Shown here: positions 34,045-45,522 of the stretch, piece after piece
Position numbering within the stretch: position 1 is the stretch's first letter
How the letters are laid out: the number at the start of each line of letters is the position of its first letter
NCBI GenBank assembly: GCA_026260175.1
Contig: JAKCWW010000395.1
Coordinates: forward strand, 41,523 to 105,522
Reading direction: 5' to 3'
DNA length: 64,000 bases
Source of the DNA: Reticulitermes lucifugus
Lineage: Eukaryota; Arthropoda; Insecta; Blattodea; Rhinotermitidae
Made by a program: the position numbers and the translations under genes
The notes under the pieces: generated by a model
Told to the model about the DNA's origin: nothing
What the model saw: the letters and a program-made list of their open reading frames with translations, nothing else
Database searches by the model: none

Positions 34045-34205
34045 ATAATTGGCGAATGTGAACAAGATTTATTTAGCTCAGGATAGGAATCGTTGTCGGG
34101 CTTTTGTGAACACATCAGTAAAGGCATGGATTCAGCAGAATGTGGGTAATCTCTCTACCGGCTGAGGAACTGTTTAGCTTCTCAGGCAGTGCTTGGATTT
34201 ATTTC
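34045..34205 (+). mobile_element. LINE family 1, 3' tail remnant
   Basis: TTTATTTAGCTCAGGATAGG and TGTCGGGCTTTTGTGAACAC match the last codons, and GGCTGAGGAACTGTTTAGCT and TTCTCAGGCAGTGCTTGGAT match the tail. Diverged. Confidence 0.5.
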
Positions 34206-34667
34206 CTTCACTTTTTTCCATGGCGCGACAGCCCCTGTTATTTCCTTTACATGTGTTCATAATTGACTTCGCCAAATCAGCACAGTCAGTTGAAGCTACA
34301 CCAAGAATCCATTATTTTGTTATAGTACTTTCATGGGCATACTGCATACGTTATGCAGCCTAATTGATTGTTGGCAGTCACAAAGGGTGGGAAATTAAGA
34401 GCAAATTGCTGTGGAATTTTGTCCTACCCCTCCGCTTTATTCTCGTATCGAAATTGCACGTCACATTGAATATGGTGATGGTAAACATACGTACAATATG
34501 TGTGACATTGTTTGTTCGTCAACAGGTACACATATGGCGACAGCGCGATACTTAGAGCTTATACTTGAAAAGTTTAACGTAGAGGAAGTGTATACGAAAG
34601 TAAAAATTTCTTCAGGCAGTAAAATAAAATAACTACACTAAACCGCGTCCCGTCCAAGGGCTGTTTG

Positions 34668-34772
34668 ATTGATTTGTGGTAAACTGAATGGCAAGACACT
34701 GGGACATATTTAGCTCCGTGTACTTCGGGTTTTGTCCTTTTAGTATCATTCCACCGATACTCCATATTCTGA
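34668..34772 (+). mobile_element. SINE family A, strongly decayed piece
   Basis: GATTTGTGGTAAACTGAATG, CACTGGGACATATTTAGCTC, GTGTACTTCGGGTTTTGTCC and ATTCCACCGATACTCCAT keep the order of the SINE A body. Head and tail are missing. Confidence 0.4.
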
Positions 34773-36554
34773 TTAATTTATTTATTGTCTTTCGCTATGT
34801 ATTTTATATACTGACAGCGTCTATAGATAAACCACCAAAAGGCAATAAACCTGAGAGTAATGGATCTGTATGGCTGTAAATATACGAGTACGTAATAAGA
34901 AAGTATGCTGCATGCTTTCTGCTCGCAATCCGTGTTTATCTTGGCAGAAGCTGTTGGTTTTTGTTTCACTCCCTTTCAAACGCGAACACTATGCAGCCTG
35001 GTTTCAAGCGTTTCATCTCCTGTAATACAAGGCAATTTGCATATAAACTATGCTGTGCGGTGGACGAATCACTGGTCGCACTTATGCATCGCCCTGCTTC
35101 ATTTGGACTAACTCCTTGCAAACTTCAGGTTCCTATCTTCTTGTACTTCATGTTACTGTATCTACATCAGATACACTCTTGCTTCACAGAGCAACCGTGT
35201 CTATTGTAGGTAGCAGATAACTTGCAAGGTTTGTTGTCTGACAGCGTACAGAGCTGCAGTCTGCATGGCGTGGCCGAAAGCAGATATCAGACGCTTAATT
35301 GTGCGTGTAGAGTGCTTCCACATTTACCAAATTACCTGTCTACCCTGCGCCAAGAACTAGCAAGTAATTTTGTTACTATAATACTGAACCCTTCTCACTG
35401 AGGAAAAACCTTGTTTTTTGTGTATGCCTTTCTAGGTCTACTTAAAGAGGTTCATCTAATACATAATGCGACCGTCCGATACATCAGTAGCGTTGCATTT
35501 GAGATGTTATTGTGTACGTTTAACTCATTGTAATTATAACGCAGGCGCCGAATTTCTGGCGCCTTCGTAACGAAACTTCGCAGAAATGCGCCTGTTAGCT
35601 TCAAACATGATTTTTCAAATAGCAACTCTATTGCCGCTGTACGAATTTCATGAAATTTTATAACTGTGAGTTTTAAATACGGTTTATTGAACTTTTTTGC
35701 TTGTAGCCAAAACCGGAGAGCACTATAGACACTGTGCATGGTGATCTACAGGCATTTCTTCACGGAATTCCCTAAATATTTTTCAGCGCGAAATTATTTC
35801 GAGTAAAGTATTAGCTAAATAATAAACGAACAGTAAAAAACCTCAGTCGGTACAACAGTATTTATCAATGAATAAAGATAGTTTTATCCAGCTACATGTT
35901 TCGGCACTTTACTCAACAGGCTCGTATAAATTCTATTAGGAAACATTACACTAATTGTAATACCATTACATTTACAAGCCTTTTTCGAGTAAATTGAGGC
36001 GTATGTTTTATCTAACATGCTTTTTCCCTGCCTCTTGCGGTTTGGTGTAATGAAACACGTGTACATACGCACTATAATTGTTACACTGTGAGTACATTTC
36101 ATAAGATGTAGGTTCTGAAAGCTACCTACACACTGACCTGAACAATGATGCTGTAATATCAGGAACACAGTACAAAGCATAGGGCAACTGATTTTGTGTA
36201 TTTCTCTTAGACGTATTCTTTCCATCTTCTTTAATTTACACACCATCATTCATCCGCTTAAAATTACAACGGGATATTTTGGCACTTAATTTTCCACAGA
36301 TAATCCCTCCCATAGTTGTTTTCTATTGCATTGTATCCCTTGAGGGATACCATGAAATTAGAATTTCAAAAGCCAACATTTAGAGATAAATATTGTGTTT
36401 TCATAGATACTGCAATACCGACTGAATCATACGTACTTCTTTTCTGTCGCTTCATAACGACAGACAGTTCCTGCACTCAATGCAATCTGACATGTGTATC
36501 AGTAACTATTACAAGGACTTCCTACATGGGAACAGAATGGCATAATTTCAGCTC
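34773..36554. other. No gene recognised; one hammerhead-like remnant
   Basis: Minus strand at about 35880-35930 reads GTGCCGAAACATGTAGC followed by TGGATAAAAC. It matches the 3' half of the hammerhead elements without a usable helix II. Otherwise chance frames. Confidence 0.3.
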
Positions 36555-36690
36555 TTAGATAAAAGTTGTCCCTCTGCACGCTATGAAGGTGTGTGGTAGT
36601 GGATATATAGCTCAACGCATTTTTAACTTCGACACTCGATAAAGGTAGGTGGTCTACTTCACGCTTCGGCCGATTTACCCACTTCAGAGA
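36555..36690 (-). mobile_element. SINE family B, decayed
   Basis: The antisense order of family B blocks is kept (CTATGAAGG, AGTGGATATATAGCT, TTTTTAACTTCGACACTCGA, AGGTAGGTGG, GGCCGATTTACCCAC), with many changes. Confidence 0.4.
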
Positions 36691-37149
36691 AGTCCCGGTT
36701 GTCTTTATGTAGTAGTCTGGGAGGGCCTCAGAGACGGTCTGTTCATTTTGGAGAAAAATCTCTTGCCTCTGCTCGGAATGTAACTACTCGTATGATTTCT
36801 CGGTTTTCCTGCCCGTAATTTATTTGCCGTGCCGACTGTGGTATATCGGCCCCAGTATGGTATAGACTGCAGATGTAATAAACCACTTAAAATCCAGTGG
36901 CAACTATTTATACCATCTGCTATAAGAAATCATATATTGACATATATTGTACTCACGTGTAACATGATTCAGACAGTAAATACCTATTATTTCCTTTAAA
37001 TGCTCGTAGCATTAACCCGTTGCTGTCTCTGATGGCGAATGACGGACTTTGCTGCTGTGAACTATTAACTGAAGTTTCATACAAGTCCGTCTTCAGTGGG
37101 TGACGTTACTCTACACATTGCCTGTTGGCATTTGCTAGGATGGTGTACC

Positions 37150-37482
37150 TCATTCATGCCGTAGTCTGTTTTACGACAGGTCCTTAGCCTCTTCCAAAGC
37201 GAGTTCTCCACAGAGCGCAATCTAGTGCGTCCTCTTTCAATTTACAGTGTCCTCTCGTTTCCTTAAGGTCATCCAATACCTGCTTATGTCTTCTTCCTCG
37301 TCTTCCCGTTACTTCTTCCATCTATCTTTCCTTCAATAACATGTTTAGAAGGCAGTTTCTCGGCAAGGTGTGACCAATCCAGTTATCCTTCCTTCTTTTT
37401 TACTGTATGTAGGATATTCCTTTCCTCCTTGACTCTGTGTTATACTTCTTGATTTTTCACACTCTCGATTCAACTGATCTTG
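37150..37482 (-). mobile_element. LINE family 2, 3' end
   Basis: Antisense match to 24000-24330: GTCTGTTTTACGACAGGTCC, CCTCTTCCAAAGCGAGTTCT, TTCCTTAAGGTCATCCAATA, GTGACCAATCCAGTTA. The minus strand encodes remnants of the C-terminal HTIK..NWIGHILRR region with frame breaks. Confidence 0.75.
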
Positions 37483-37940
37483 CTACATATTTGTTTTGTT
37501 GCCTGTGAAATACAAGAACTTCCCGTGTTTAAGACGAACAGCATTACTGTAGTGTTAATGGAGGGAATGTCTCGTAAGACATTATTTCCCATCTTCATAG
37601 GTTCATGGGCTTGTTCGGAGAAGCGGCAGAGAAGCTGGCTGCTGTACTTTCTCCTACGGTGTGGCGCAGGGAGCCACCATTTTTTCGCGTGTGTTTGTGT
37701 AGCTGCTGCCGCTGTCGCTACCGCCAGCGCCCTAGGCGTCTCATTTCATCCTCCGTGTATTTTCGTACAGCAGGGCTTCCGCCGCCTGAAGACTTTGTGT
37801 TGTGTTTACTTTATTAAGAACGTAGACACCGCGTATCTGCCGTTGCCATTACATTAAGGGATTCGGGGGAAAGCTAAAATGCTGTAACTTTGAGAGCAGG
37901 TAGCGTTACAAAACTAACTAGCAAACTAACAGACTAATTT
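37483..37940. other. Unassigned, locally GC-rich
   Basis: About 37605-37800 is clearly richer in GC and CpG than its surroundings (CTGCTGCCGCTGTCGCTACC). A 125-codon plus-strand frame crosses it without recognised similarity. It could be a first exon or promoter region of a host gene, or chance. Confidence 0.2.
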
Positions 37941-38199
37941 AGACCGTGCCGTGGCTCAGGCGGTTAGTCGCCGGCCTCTCACCACGGAGACCCGGGGTTC
38001 GGTCCCAGGTCAAGNNNNNNNNNNNNNNNNNNNNNNNNNNNNNNNNNNNNNNNNNNNNNNNNNNNNNNNNNNNNNNNNNNNNNNNNNNNNNNNNNNNNNN
38101 NNNNNNNNNNNNNNNNNNNNNNNNNNNNNNNNNNNNNNNNNNTCATTGGGGTTGCACAAAAAGCCTTAAGGCTGTGGTGCGAGGGCCCTTCATAAAAAA
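37941..38199 (+). mobile_element. SINE family A with assembly gap inside, exact duplication
   Basis: Head with TGGCTCAGGCGGTTAGTCGC before the gap; GGTTGCACAAAAAGCCTTAA and GTGCGAGGGCCCTTCAT after it (short tail variant), then an A run. AGACTAATTT occurs exactly at 37931-37940 and 38200-38209, so the ends are certain. The missing middle is replaced by 128 undetermined bases. Confidence 0.85.
38015..38142. other. Run of 128 undetermined bases
   Basis: N run within the SINE. Its length is within a few bases of the segment missing relative to the full SINE A at 49491. Confidence 1.
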
Positions 38200-38209
38200 A
38201 AGACTAATT

Positions 38210-38849
38210 TCCTTCATGTAGCTCAGTGATCTTTCTGAGACGTTTTAAGTCAAATGACTGATCAATAAATTCTACGTCCTTTTATGGAATACCAACCTTT
38301 ATTTTCGTTAATATTACGGCTGTTTGAGACGTAACGGTATGTAGTTTTGTAGGTAGATACCAACGTTCGAAAATATGTCGATGCCTCTTTTTATAGCCTT
38401 AAAATAGATGTAGCAGATCACTACGAAATTATGGTAGATTACCTACCAAACCACACGGCGTCACAACCCAGAAGAATAATTCATGGCAGTAGGAAACTCA
38501 AATCTTGTAAACGTGCACATTTCTCACGAGAGGCCACCACTAGTCCTTATTGCCGGCGAGACCCATCAAGTCTGCATCGTCATGCACAGTTTTAGTCAGT
38601 GGTGAAATTAAATTTACATTTTCAGTAGGCATAAGGAAAAAATTGTAATACGTGGGCAGTAAGGAAGAAATACCTCCTATTTTTATCTACTTACTTCATT
38701 TTTTGCGGGAGTGAACATTAAATTGGCGAAGCCCTTGAATATTTTGCTTCATTTTCTGGTAGTCGCAAATGTTTAACTTTTGCACAGTAGTTGATTACCA
38801 AAGGCAGATATTGATGGTGACTTCAAAACGAGCAGTGAGCAATTATTGG
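38210..38849. other. No gene recognised
   Basis: AT-rich, with no frame or repeat recognised. It may include the decayed 5' end of the mariner element that follows. Confidence 0.35.
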
Positions 38850-39690
38850 TTGCTGAAAGTAAGATGCCAACTTGTATTCATGAACATTTGCTCATCCGAC
38901 GGGTTGATAAAATGATAAGCGGCGACATTTCATAGGCGAATGCAGTGTACAGGCAATTGTTGAAGCACTTGACCCCTGCAAGTTCTGTGCTTCTTGGGTG
39001 ATACGAATGCCACAGATGTACACCAAGAGGCAAACAAAGCAGCCAGTACCGATCTTTTCGCTGATGCGGTGAGGTGACGGTTTCCTGTTGCAAATTTTCA
39101 CGGGAGGTGAAACCTGGGTCCACACTTCTGAACCCGATTCCAAGCGTAAATCAATGGAATGGCGCCTCACGACATCGCCAAGGAAGAAGAAATTTCAGAG
39201 TGCGCTTTGACCTGGAAAAATCGAGGCTACAGTTTTCTGGGTTAAGAAAGGTATTATTCTTGCGAAGTTCCTACCTGTGGCGACAACAGTGAAATTTGAC
39301 CAATTTAGTGAAACACTAAAAACGCCAGAACGCTCACCTTCCTCTTCGTCGAGTTCGTCCCACAAGAAAAATGTCAGAAGTAATGTCCTCCATGAGACCG
39401 CCAGGCAGCGCACAAGTGTACACGCTGCTGTGGCCATCAGATATTTGAATGGACAGTTTTGCCGCGACTACCCTGCAGTCCGGACCTTGCACCGTCAGAT
39501 TTTTATCTTTTTGGTCCTTTGAACGACAGCCTGTGAGGACGTCATTACGCCGATGACGAGGCACTGCAGAAGGCCATGCACCAGTGGCTGTAGAGGAAGG
39601 AGAGCAGCTTTCAGTAGGCGGGAATGCATGCTCTTGTTCGAAGGTGGCAGGAAATTGTTGACAAAAATGGAGACTGTACTAAAAAATAAT
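38850..39690 (+). pseudogene. Mariner transposase remnant (most of the catalytic region)
   Basis: In order, across several frames: KFCASWVIRM; GDGFLLQIFTGGETWVHTS; EPDSKRKSMEWRLTTSPRKK; KFRVRFDLEKSRLQFSG; HETARQRTS; LAPSDFYLFGPL; HYADDEALQKAMHQWL; AGMHALVRRWQEIVDKNGD. These match mariner transposases: GDETWVHH with the first Asp (here TGGETW, so Asp is Gly), DNARPHT with the second Asp (here HETARQRT), and LAPSDFHLFGPL with the third Asp. At least two catalytic acids are therefore lost, and stops and frameshifts are present. Terminal repeats were not recognised. Antisense frames here are shadows. Confidence 0.85.
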
Positions 39691-39721
39691 TATATATTTG
39701 AAACTGTTATATTGGATTTCT

Positions 39722-39985
39722 GCCGATCCCAGTGGCCGCGAGGTCTGAGGCGTGAGTCTACGGCCTCTCGCTTGCTGGGATTGCAGATTCTAATCCTGGC
39801 GGGGGCATGGATGTCTGTCTGTTGTGAGTGCTGTTTGTTGTCAGGCAGAGGTCTCCGCAACAGGCTGATCACTCGTCCGGAGGAATCCTACCGATTATGT
39901 GTGTGTCTAACTGCATGTGATCGAGGAACCTCATAGAGGAGCCTAGGCCCACTAGGGCTGTCGAGCCATGAGAAAAAATAGCGAA
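39722..39985 (+). mobile_element. SINE family C, full length
   Basis: tRNA-like head GATCCCAGTGGCCGCGAGGT with a B-box region GATTGCAGATTCTAATCC, then GGGGGCATGGATGTCTGTCT, TTGTTGTCAGGCAGAGGTCT, GAGCCTAGGCCCACTAGGGC and GAGCCATGAG with an A run. It matches 31151 and extends further 5'. It lies immediately downstream of the mariner remnant. Confidence 0.7.
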
Positions 39986-40994
39986 TTTTTGAAAGGTATT
40001 CGCTTGTAATTTGTAAATAGCAAGAACAGACACACGAGGAATGACTGTCTGACAAACCTACACGTAATTGTAAATGCTATTACCACTGAATGAAAAGCAC
40101 CGTACACGCTATAGACCGAACATCATGAAACATATCCAACCGTGCAGTAGCACTGTCATCTATACAGATAGAATGATTGGAATTGCACCATTGAATTTAT
40201 CGTGGTTAGAGTTAGCATATTTCTTGCGTTATGATGACGCCTCGAACTATAAATGCTCTCTACATCTTTCTGTTCTACCGTTCGGTTCGTAAGTACCTAC
40301 GTATAAAAACAGAAGTGACAGCAGTAGAATGAGGTACTTTGGTGTCGGTATTACACTGCCAACTTGTGCGGAAAAAGGAATGTTGGAATGTTGAGAGGAG
40401 CATCCCTTTATCAATAATTCTGTTGTTATTTTATTACCTTTACTCTCCCTGTCTGTGTGTCAGTTTAGCTGTCTGTCCGGAACTTCTCACTTTATTGAGA
40501 TTGAAGTATTCGTTAACAATTTTCCGTTCGAATTTTGATGTACTTTGTGCTAGTCATTTATTGAAAGAGAAGCAGACCCGCGCGCAGTACTGATAGCGCT
40601 ATTGAAGGAGCATTGCTACTATAAAGGTGCCTAACGGATGAAATCATACCGCTATTCATTTAGTGATGGGAATCCATTAGAGAGATTAAATTCAGCGAAA
40701 TTATTGCTCTCTTTTATGCTTAAATATATAGCCTACGCGTGAGTTAGTGTGTGATTCTGATATCATGAATGAACACGATTTTAACTAGTTGTTTCTGGAG
40801 AATTTGCTATGATTTTTCTTTAAAGTCCTTTAAATTCCTGAAGATACATCGATTCAAAAGAGACGGGCGTGGAATCCAGACCCCTTATCGAGTCCGTTTA
40901 ACCCTGAAGTTCATTTAAATTGTACTTAGAATTTACTTCCTACGGACAGAAACAATATACTGCCATTATAAATACCAATGGGTTAATGTTGTGC
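39986..40994. other. No gene recognised
   Basis: Chance frames only. Confidence 0.4.
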
Positions 40995-41155
40995 GTTGTC
41001 CCTTTGCACACCATTGAGATGTATGGAAGGAGTGGAAGTATAGCTGAATGCTTTGTTATTCTCGGTGAGCAGTCAAATGCATGCCTCCCATCGCTTTGTG
41101 CCTGGGGAGAGAGCCACTGGTACCCGTTGAATAGGTAGATGAGCCCCAGAGCCGG
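40995..41155 (-). mobile_element. SINE family B, decayed
   Basis: The antisense order of blocks is kept: CCCTTTGCACACC, GGAGTGGAAGTATAGCTGA, GAGAGCCACTGGTACCCGTT, GAATAGGTAGATGAGCCCCA. Confidence 0.45.
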
Positions 41156-42396
41156 TATGGGTATATGCGAAAAGAAGAGGATATATTGCTTGTGTCAACA
41201 ATCGAACCACGATTCCTAGGTGTTCCAGTGCTTTGACTGGTCACTATTTCGACTATGCTGTCACGGCTTGTAGAGTGATGGTTCACCGTATGCAAAAATT
41301 GTACTAAAATATAACACTATATGAGCAAACTGAAAATATTTTAAGTTAACGGTGGTACATATATTTACAGCTTTACTGTAAAAGGTTAAATGTAGCAGTG
41401 GCACTTATATAAACTTTATCGTAGTCGTCCTATAGGTCCGTACTGATCCGGTTTCATTATGAGTCATTTCGACCTCACGGACAGTAGCGCACCAACAGGT
41501 GAACTTGCTACTGATTTCAAATTACAGTTACAACACTTTCCTCTCTCTTTGTAGTGGATTTCCTGAAACATTTTCCAGTTCAACTACGTAATTCGAGCGG
41601 TTTTTAAGTGTGGAGTGCATGGGTTAGATGGCACATGCCACGTACAGTTGAAATCTCTCTACTATGCAAGCTTTTACAATCCATACACGAAAGAGAGAGG
41701 AGGAAGAGGTAGTAACGAACCTGTAAAGCTTTGTTCTCAATAACTGACGCGAGGCAGACAATTAGCGGCCAGATTTAACGTCATCCATTCCTCTACACCC
41801 CTCCCTAACCCCTGTTACATTTAGGACTGGATACCCAACCTTTGCTTGACACATACAGTATCGTATTCACATGTCCTAACGATCCTATGATCTCTTTATA
41901 ACAACAATATGGTATCTAGTCTTTTCATATACACCATGTCATGGTATTAACATATCCATTGTAACCCGTTACTTTACCTGTGTACGTCAGTCAAATTCTC
42001 ATTAAAACATCCTGCAATTCAGCCAAAGCTAATCCTGTCTTTTGTAAAACAAGTTACGATTCGCAACATAATTAACATTAATCAGTTAAATGAAGTTGTT
42101 GTGTTGTAAAAATGTATAATTGCTTACAAAATTCGGTCAGTTTAATTCTGTAATTCATTCCATTTTGCATTCTTTTAGAAAGTGAGCTACAAGAATGAAA
42201 TGTTCGTACAAACACGGTATTGTCGAAGCTACGTTCTCTGTCAGTTTTCTGAAATGTTTCAACCCTTTAAAGAATTATGGTAGGTATATATACCAATTAC
42301 TTTAACACTAAAAACTCTGTATTCTATTGATGAGTTTGGTGTAATTCTCGCTATAAAAATCAGTTATTTCTCGAAAGAGCATTGACCGTCTGCTCG
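41156..42396. other. No gene recognised
   Basis: AT-rich sequence before the minisatellite; no repeats or frames of note. Confidence 0.4.
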
Positions 42397-43170
42397 TTGT
42401 AACGGAGGTGCAGTGTTTGTTGTGATGTTCGTAACAGAGGTGCAGTGTTTGCTGTGATGTTCGTAACGGAGGTGCAGTGTATGTTGTGATGTTCGTAACG
42501 GAGGTGCAGTGTTTGTTGTGATGTTCGTAACAGAGGTGCAGTGTATGTTGTGATGTTCGTAACGGAGGTGCAGTGTATGTTGTGATGTTCGTAACGGAGG
42601 TGCAGTGGTTGTTGTGATGTTCGTAACGGAGGTGCAGTGGTTGTTGTGATGTTCGTAACGGAGGTGCAGTGTTTGTTGTGATGTTCGTAACGATGGTGCA
42701 GTGTTTGTTGTGATGTTCGCAACGGAGGTACAGTGTTTGTTGTGATGTTCGTAACGGAGGTGCAGTGTTTGTTGTGATTTTCGTAACGGAGGTGCAGTGT
42801 TTGTTGTGATTTTCGTATCGGAGGTGCAGTGTTTGTTGTGATTTTCGTATCGGAGGTGCAGTGTTTGTTGTGATGTTCGTAACGGAGGTGCAGTGTTTGT
42901 TGTGATGTTCGTAACGATGGTGCAGTGTTTGTTGTGATGTTTGTAACGGAGGTGCAGTGTTTGTTGTGATGTTCGTAACGGAGGTGCAGTGTTTGTTATG
43001 ATGTTCGTAACGGAGGTACAGTGTTTGTTGTGATTTTCGTAACGGAGGTGCAGTGTTTGTTGTGATTTTCGTAACGGAGTTGCAGTGTTTGTTGTGATGT
43101 TCGTAACTGGAATTTACAAACTGCACTGTTTGTTGTGATGTTCGTAACTGGAGTTTACAAACTGTAGTGT
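42397..43170. repeat. 32-bp minisatellite, about 23 units
   Basis: The unit is GTAACGGAGGTGCAGTG plus TTTGTTGTGATGTTC (32 bases), repeated head to tail with few changes. Recurrent variants (ATGG for GAGG, TTTTC for TGTTC, GTATC for GTAAC, GGTTG for GTTTG) are clustered, as expected of unequal exchange or slippage. The last two units carry an insert CTGGAATTTACAAACTG, making about 41 bases. The unit contains no stop in any minus-strand frame and 32 is not a multiple of three. A 346-codon minus-strand frame (43348-42308) therefore runs through it with a 32-residue super-repeat (TSQQTLHL, RYEHHNKHC, TNTAPP). I regard that frame as a by-product. Confidence 0.95.
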
Positions 43171-44248
43171 AACAAGTCCGTGCTTCATGCCCCGGCTTGC
43201 TTCCCTGTGATATGTTCGAGATCCATGCACCATTGTTGCAGTTTTGCTTGAGCCCTCTGCGTAAATTGACACACATAGCCGTCGTAATCCTGAGGCACAA
43301 AGACAGGGTCGCTCTAATTTGTGTTGGCCTGTTTCCTGTGCCCGTCAAATTGTAACTTTTTATCCAATGAAAAAGAGCAGTTGCAACATTCAGGCCTCAG
43401 TTTCTTCAAAATCTGAGTTTCAGCCCGAGATTGTAATGTCCAAACTAAATTGTAGTTCCTCACACCCTCAACAGAGCACTTGACGTCATAGCAACTGCGA
43501 CCGTTACTTCTGAGCCCCATGCGCACTTAAGTCGGTTAATGAGAAGCGTACTATGTGAGGAAGGGGTTGTTTAGTCAAAAGGTGAAACTTGTCCCCTGAG
43601 TAATTAGCCACGTATGTGGTGCGTGTAATCGCTTCCAAGCAGATTCGTAACTTGGCTTGGTAACGAAACATTTACTTGCAGAATTATTTTTCAGACAGCG
43701 GATGCATCTTTACTTCGCCCCGTATAGATTTTCGACATAGAAATTTCAAAAAAATATATACACGTTGTGAAACAGTACCAAGCAAATTAGACAGAGGGTA
43801 TAAAAATTAAAATTTTTGAAATCAAAGTAAATCATCTCGCCGCCAACTCTTATAATTGCAATACAAACTAATTTAAAATATTGTGAATTTTCGTTCACAT
43901 AAATTTTGTAACATCGTGATCCCCGATATAATTCCTTCAGGGGCGCTTGAAATTCTCCGTATTACTAATCTGTTTACATTAAGGGGTACGTATTACAGCA
44001 CATACGAATACTCGTCATTTTTAGCCAACAGGTTTTATTTGAAGACGTTCATTATTGCCTGCAGAAATGTGATGATATAACTGATCGCTGGCTAACCCCT
44101 AATCGAGTCACCTTAATCCCATCCGTTTTCCCTTAACACGTAGTTGGCAACTGTGTCCACATAAGGTGTTTGGAAGTCTCAGATTAAGTAATTGTTTCAG
44201 CTTGTGTTAATTATAAGGTAACAGACTTTGTCGCAGCATTATTTAGAG
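43171..44248. other. No gene recognised
   Basis: Chance frames only; AT-rich. Confidence 0.4.
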
Positions 44249-44765
44249 CAGTGGTATTCAACCTGGGGTACGCGTACCCCTGGGGGTACGCGAAGCATCT
44301 TAGGGGGTACGTAAAATTAAAAAAGAAAAGATAAGTATATAATTTCATGGTAAACACGGAATCATCAGGGCCAGATTTAGGGTTAGCCACAAGAGACCCG
44401 GACGTAAGGACATGCGATTTGGGAGCGCCATTTTTTCTGTCTCTCCTTTATGCGATTTTCACCTGGGCGGCTAGGTTCATTTTATTCCACATAGTGCATA
44501 TAATTTTGCTTTGCTAAAATACCTTTGTTCCTTTATTAATTTTTATATGATAGGCATTAATATATTCATTTAATAGCTTGATTCTCCTTATTCTCATTTA
44601 AAACGTATTATTTAATACATTATTTTCGATGTAATTTATTTAACTTATTTTAGATGTAGATTGTAGACTATGTATAACTTGAATTATACACCAACAATTT
44701 TGGGGGTACAAAGTTGAAGATAAATTATATCTGGAGGTACGCGAAAAAAAGGTTGAATACCACTG
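44249..44765. mobile_element. hAT-like MITE with perfect 16-bp terminal repeats
   Basis: CAGTGGTATTCAACCT at 44249-44264 and its exact reverse complement at 44750-44765. The subterminal GGGGTACGCG motif is repeated near both ends (GGGGGTACGCG on the left, GAGGTACGCG on the right). CAGTGGT...TCAACC ends are typical of hAT elements. The 8-base flanks (ATTTAGAG and GTTATAGG) share only part of their sequence, so the expected 8-bp duplication is decayed at best. No transposase is encoded. Inside, at about 44368, a stretch beginning CAGGGCCAGATTTAGGG looks like the end of another hAT-type element. Confidence 0.75.
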
Positions 44766-45120
44766 GTTATAGGAACATCCCTTCGGAAGACGCATTTACT
44801 CCGTCTTCAGATAGAGCGTACTAAAGGAGGAAACAAATCTTCGATCCCGTTCTCCCGTTAGCCTGTTCAATCTAAACACGAAGACAGGTCAAATCTTCGA
44901 AATTTTTGGGTGTTTTTAGCCAGAGATGGTGGACAATTCCAGAATTTCAATCACGACTGTGAGCATACACAATCGTCAAAATTCTGCAAAGTTGAACCAA
45001 TTTAAGGACTTTTGTCTAGATAGATATTCGTTCTTTGACATTCCAATTATCCAGGTTTACAACCTAAGACACAAGTCATTAAGTCGATAGGCCACGTTAA
45101 ACATTTTTGGTTGAATCCAT
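44766..45120. other. No gene recognised
   Basis: Nothing seen. Confidence 0.4.
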
Positions 45121-45522
45121 TGCGTACTGTCTTACGACAGGTCCATAGCCTCTTCCAAAGTGAGTTCTCTGCAGAGTGCGATCTAGTGCTTCCTTTTTCA
45201 AATTGCAGTATCTTCTCATTTCCTTAAGGTCTTCCAGTACCTGCTTCCGTCTTCTTCTTCATTTTCTCGTCCCTTCTTTCTTTTCCTTCAATATTGTGTT
45301 TTAGAAGGCAGTTCCTACGCAAGATACGACCAATCCGGTTAGCCTTCCTTTGGTTTATTGTATGCAGGATATTCCTTTCCTCCTTGGCTCTCTGTAATAT
45401 TTCTTCACTTTTTACACGATCAGGCCAACTGATCTTCTCCATCCCTCACCGGCACCAGGTTTCAAAAGTTACAGTGTTTTTGTGATATATTTTCCGAAGC
45501 GTCCAGGTTTTGTTGTAATTTG
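45121..45522 (-). mobile_element. LINE family 2, 3' end
   Basis: Antisense match to 24000-24420. The minus strand gives MEKISWPDRVKSEEILQRAK, then EERNILHTINQRKANRIGRI and LRRNCLLKHNIEGK. This is the C-terminal zinc-knuckle-like region, with a non-coding tail ending in CTGTCGTAAGACAG. 5'-truncated. Confidence 0.8.

Noticed and set aside
39195-39564. Minus-strand frames opposite the mariner
   Set aside because: They are antisense shadows of the transposase remnant.
42308-43348. 346-codon minus-strand open frame
   Set aside because: It is generated by a 32-bp tandem repeat that happens to lack stops in three frames; no domain or non-repetitive coding sequence is seen.
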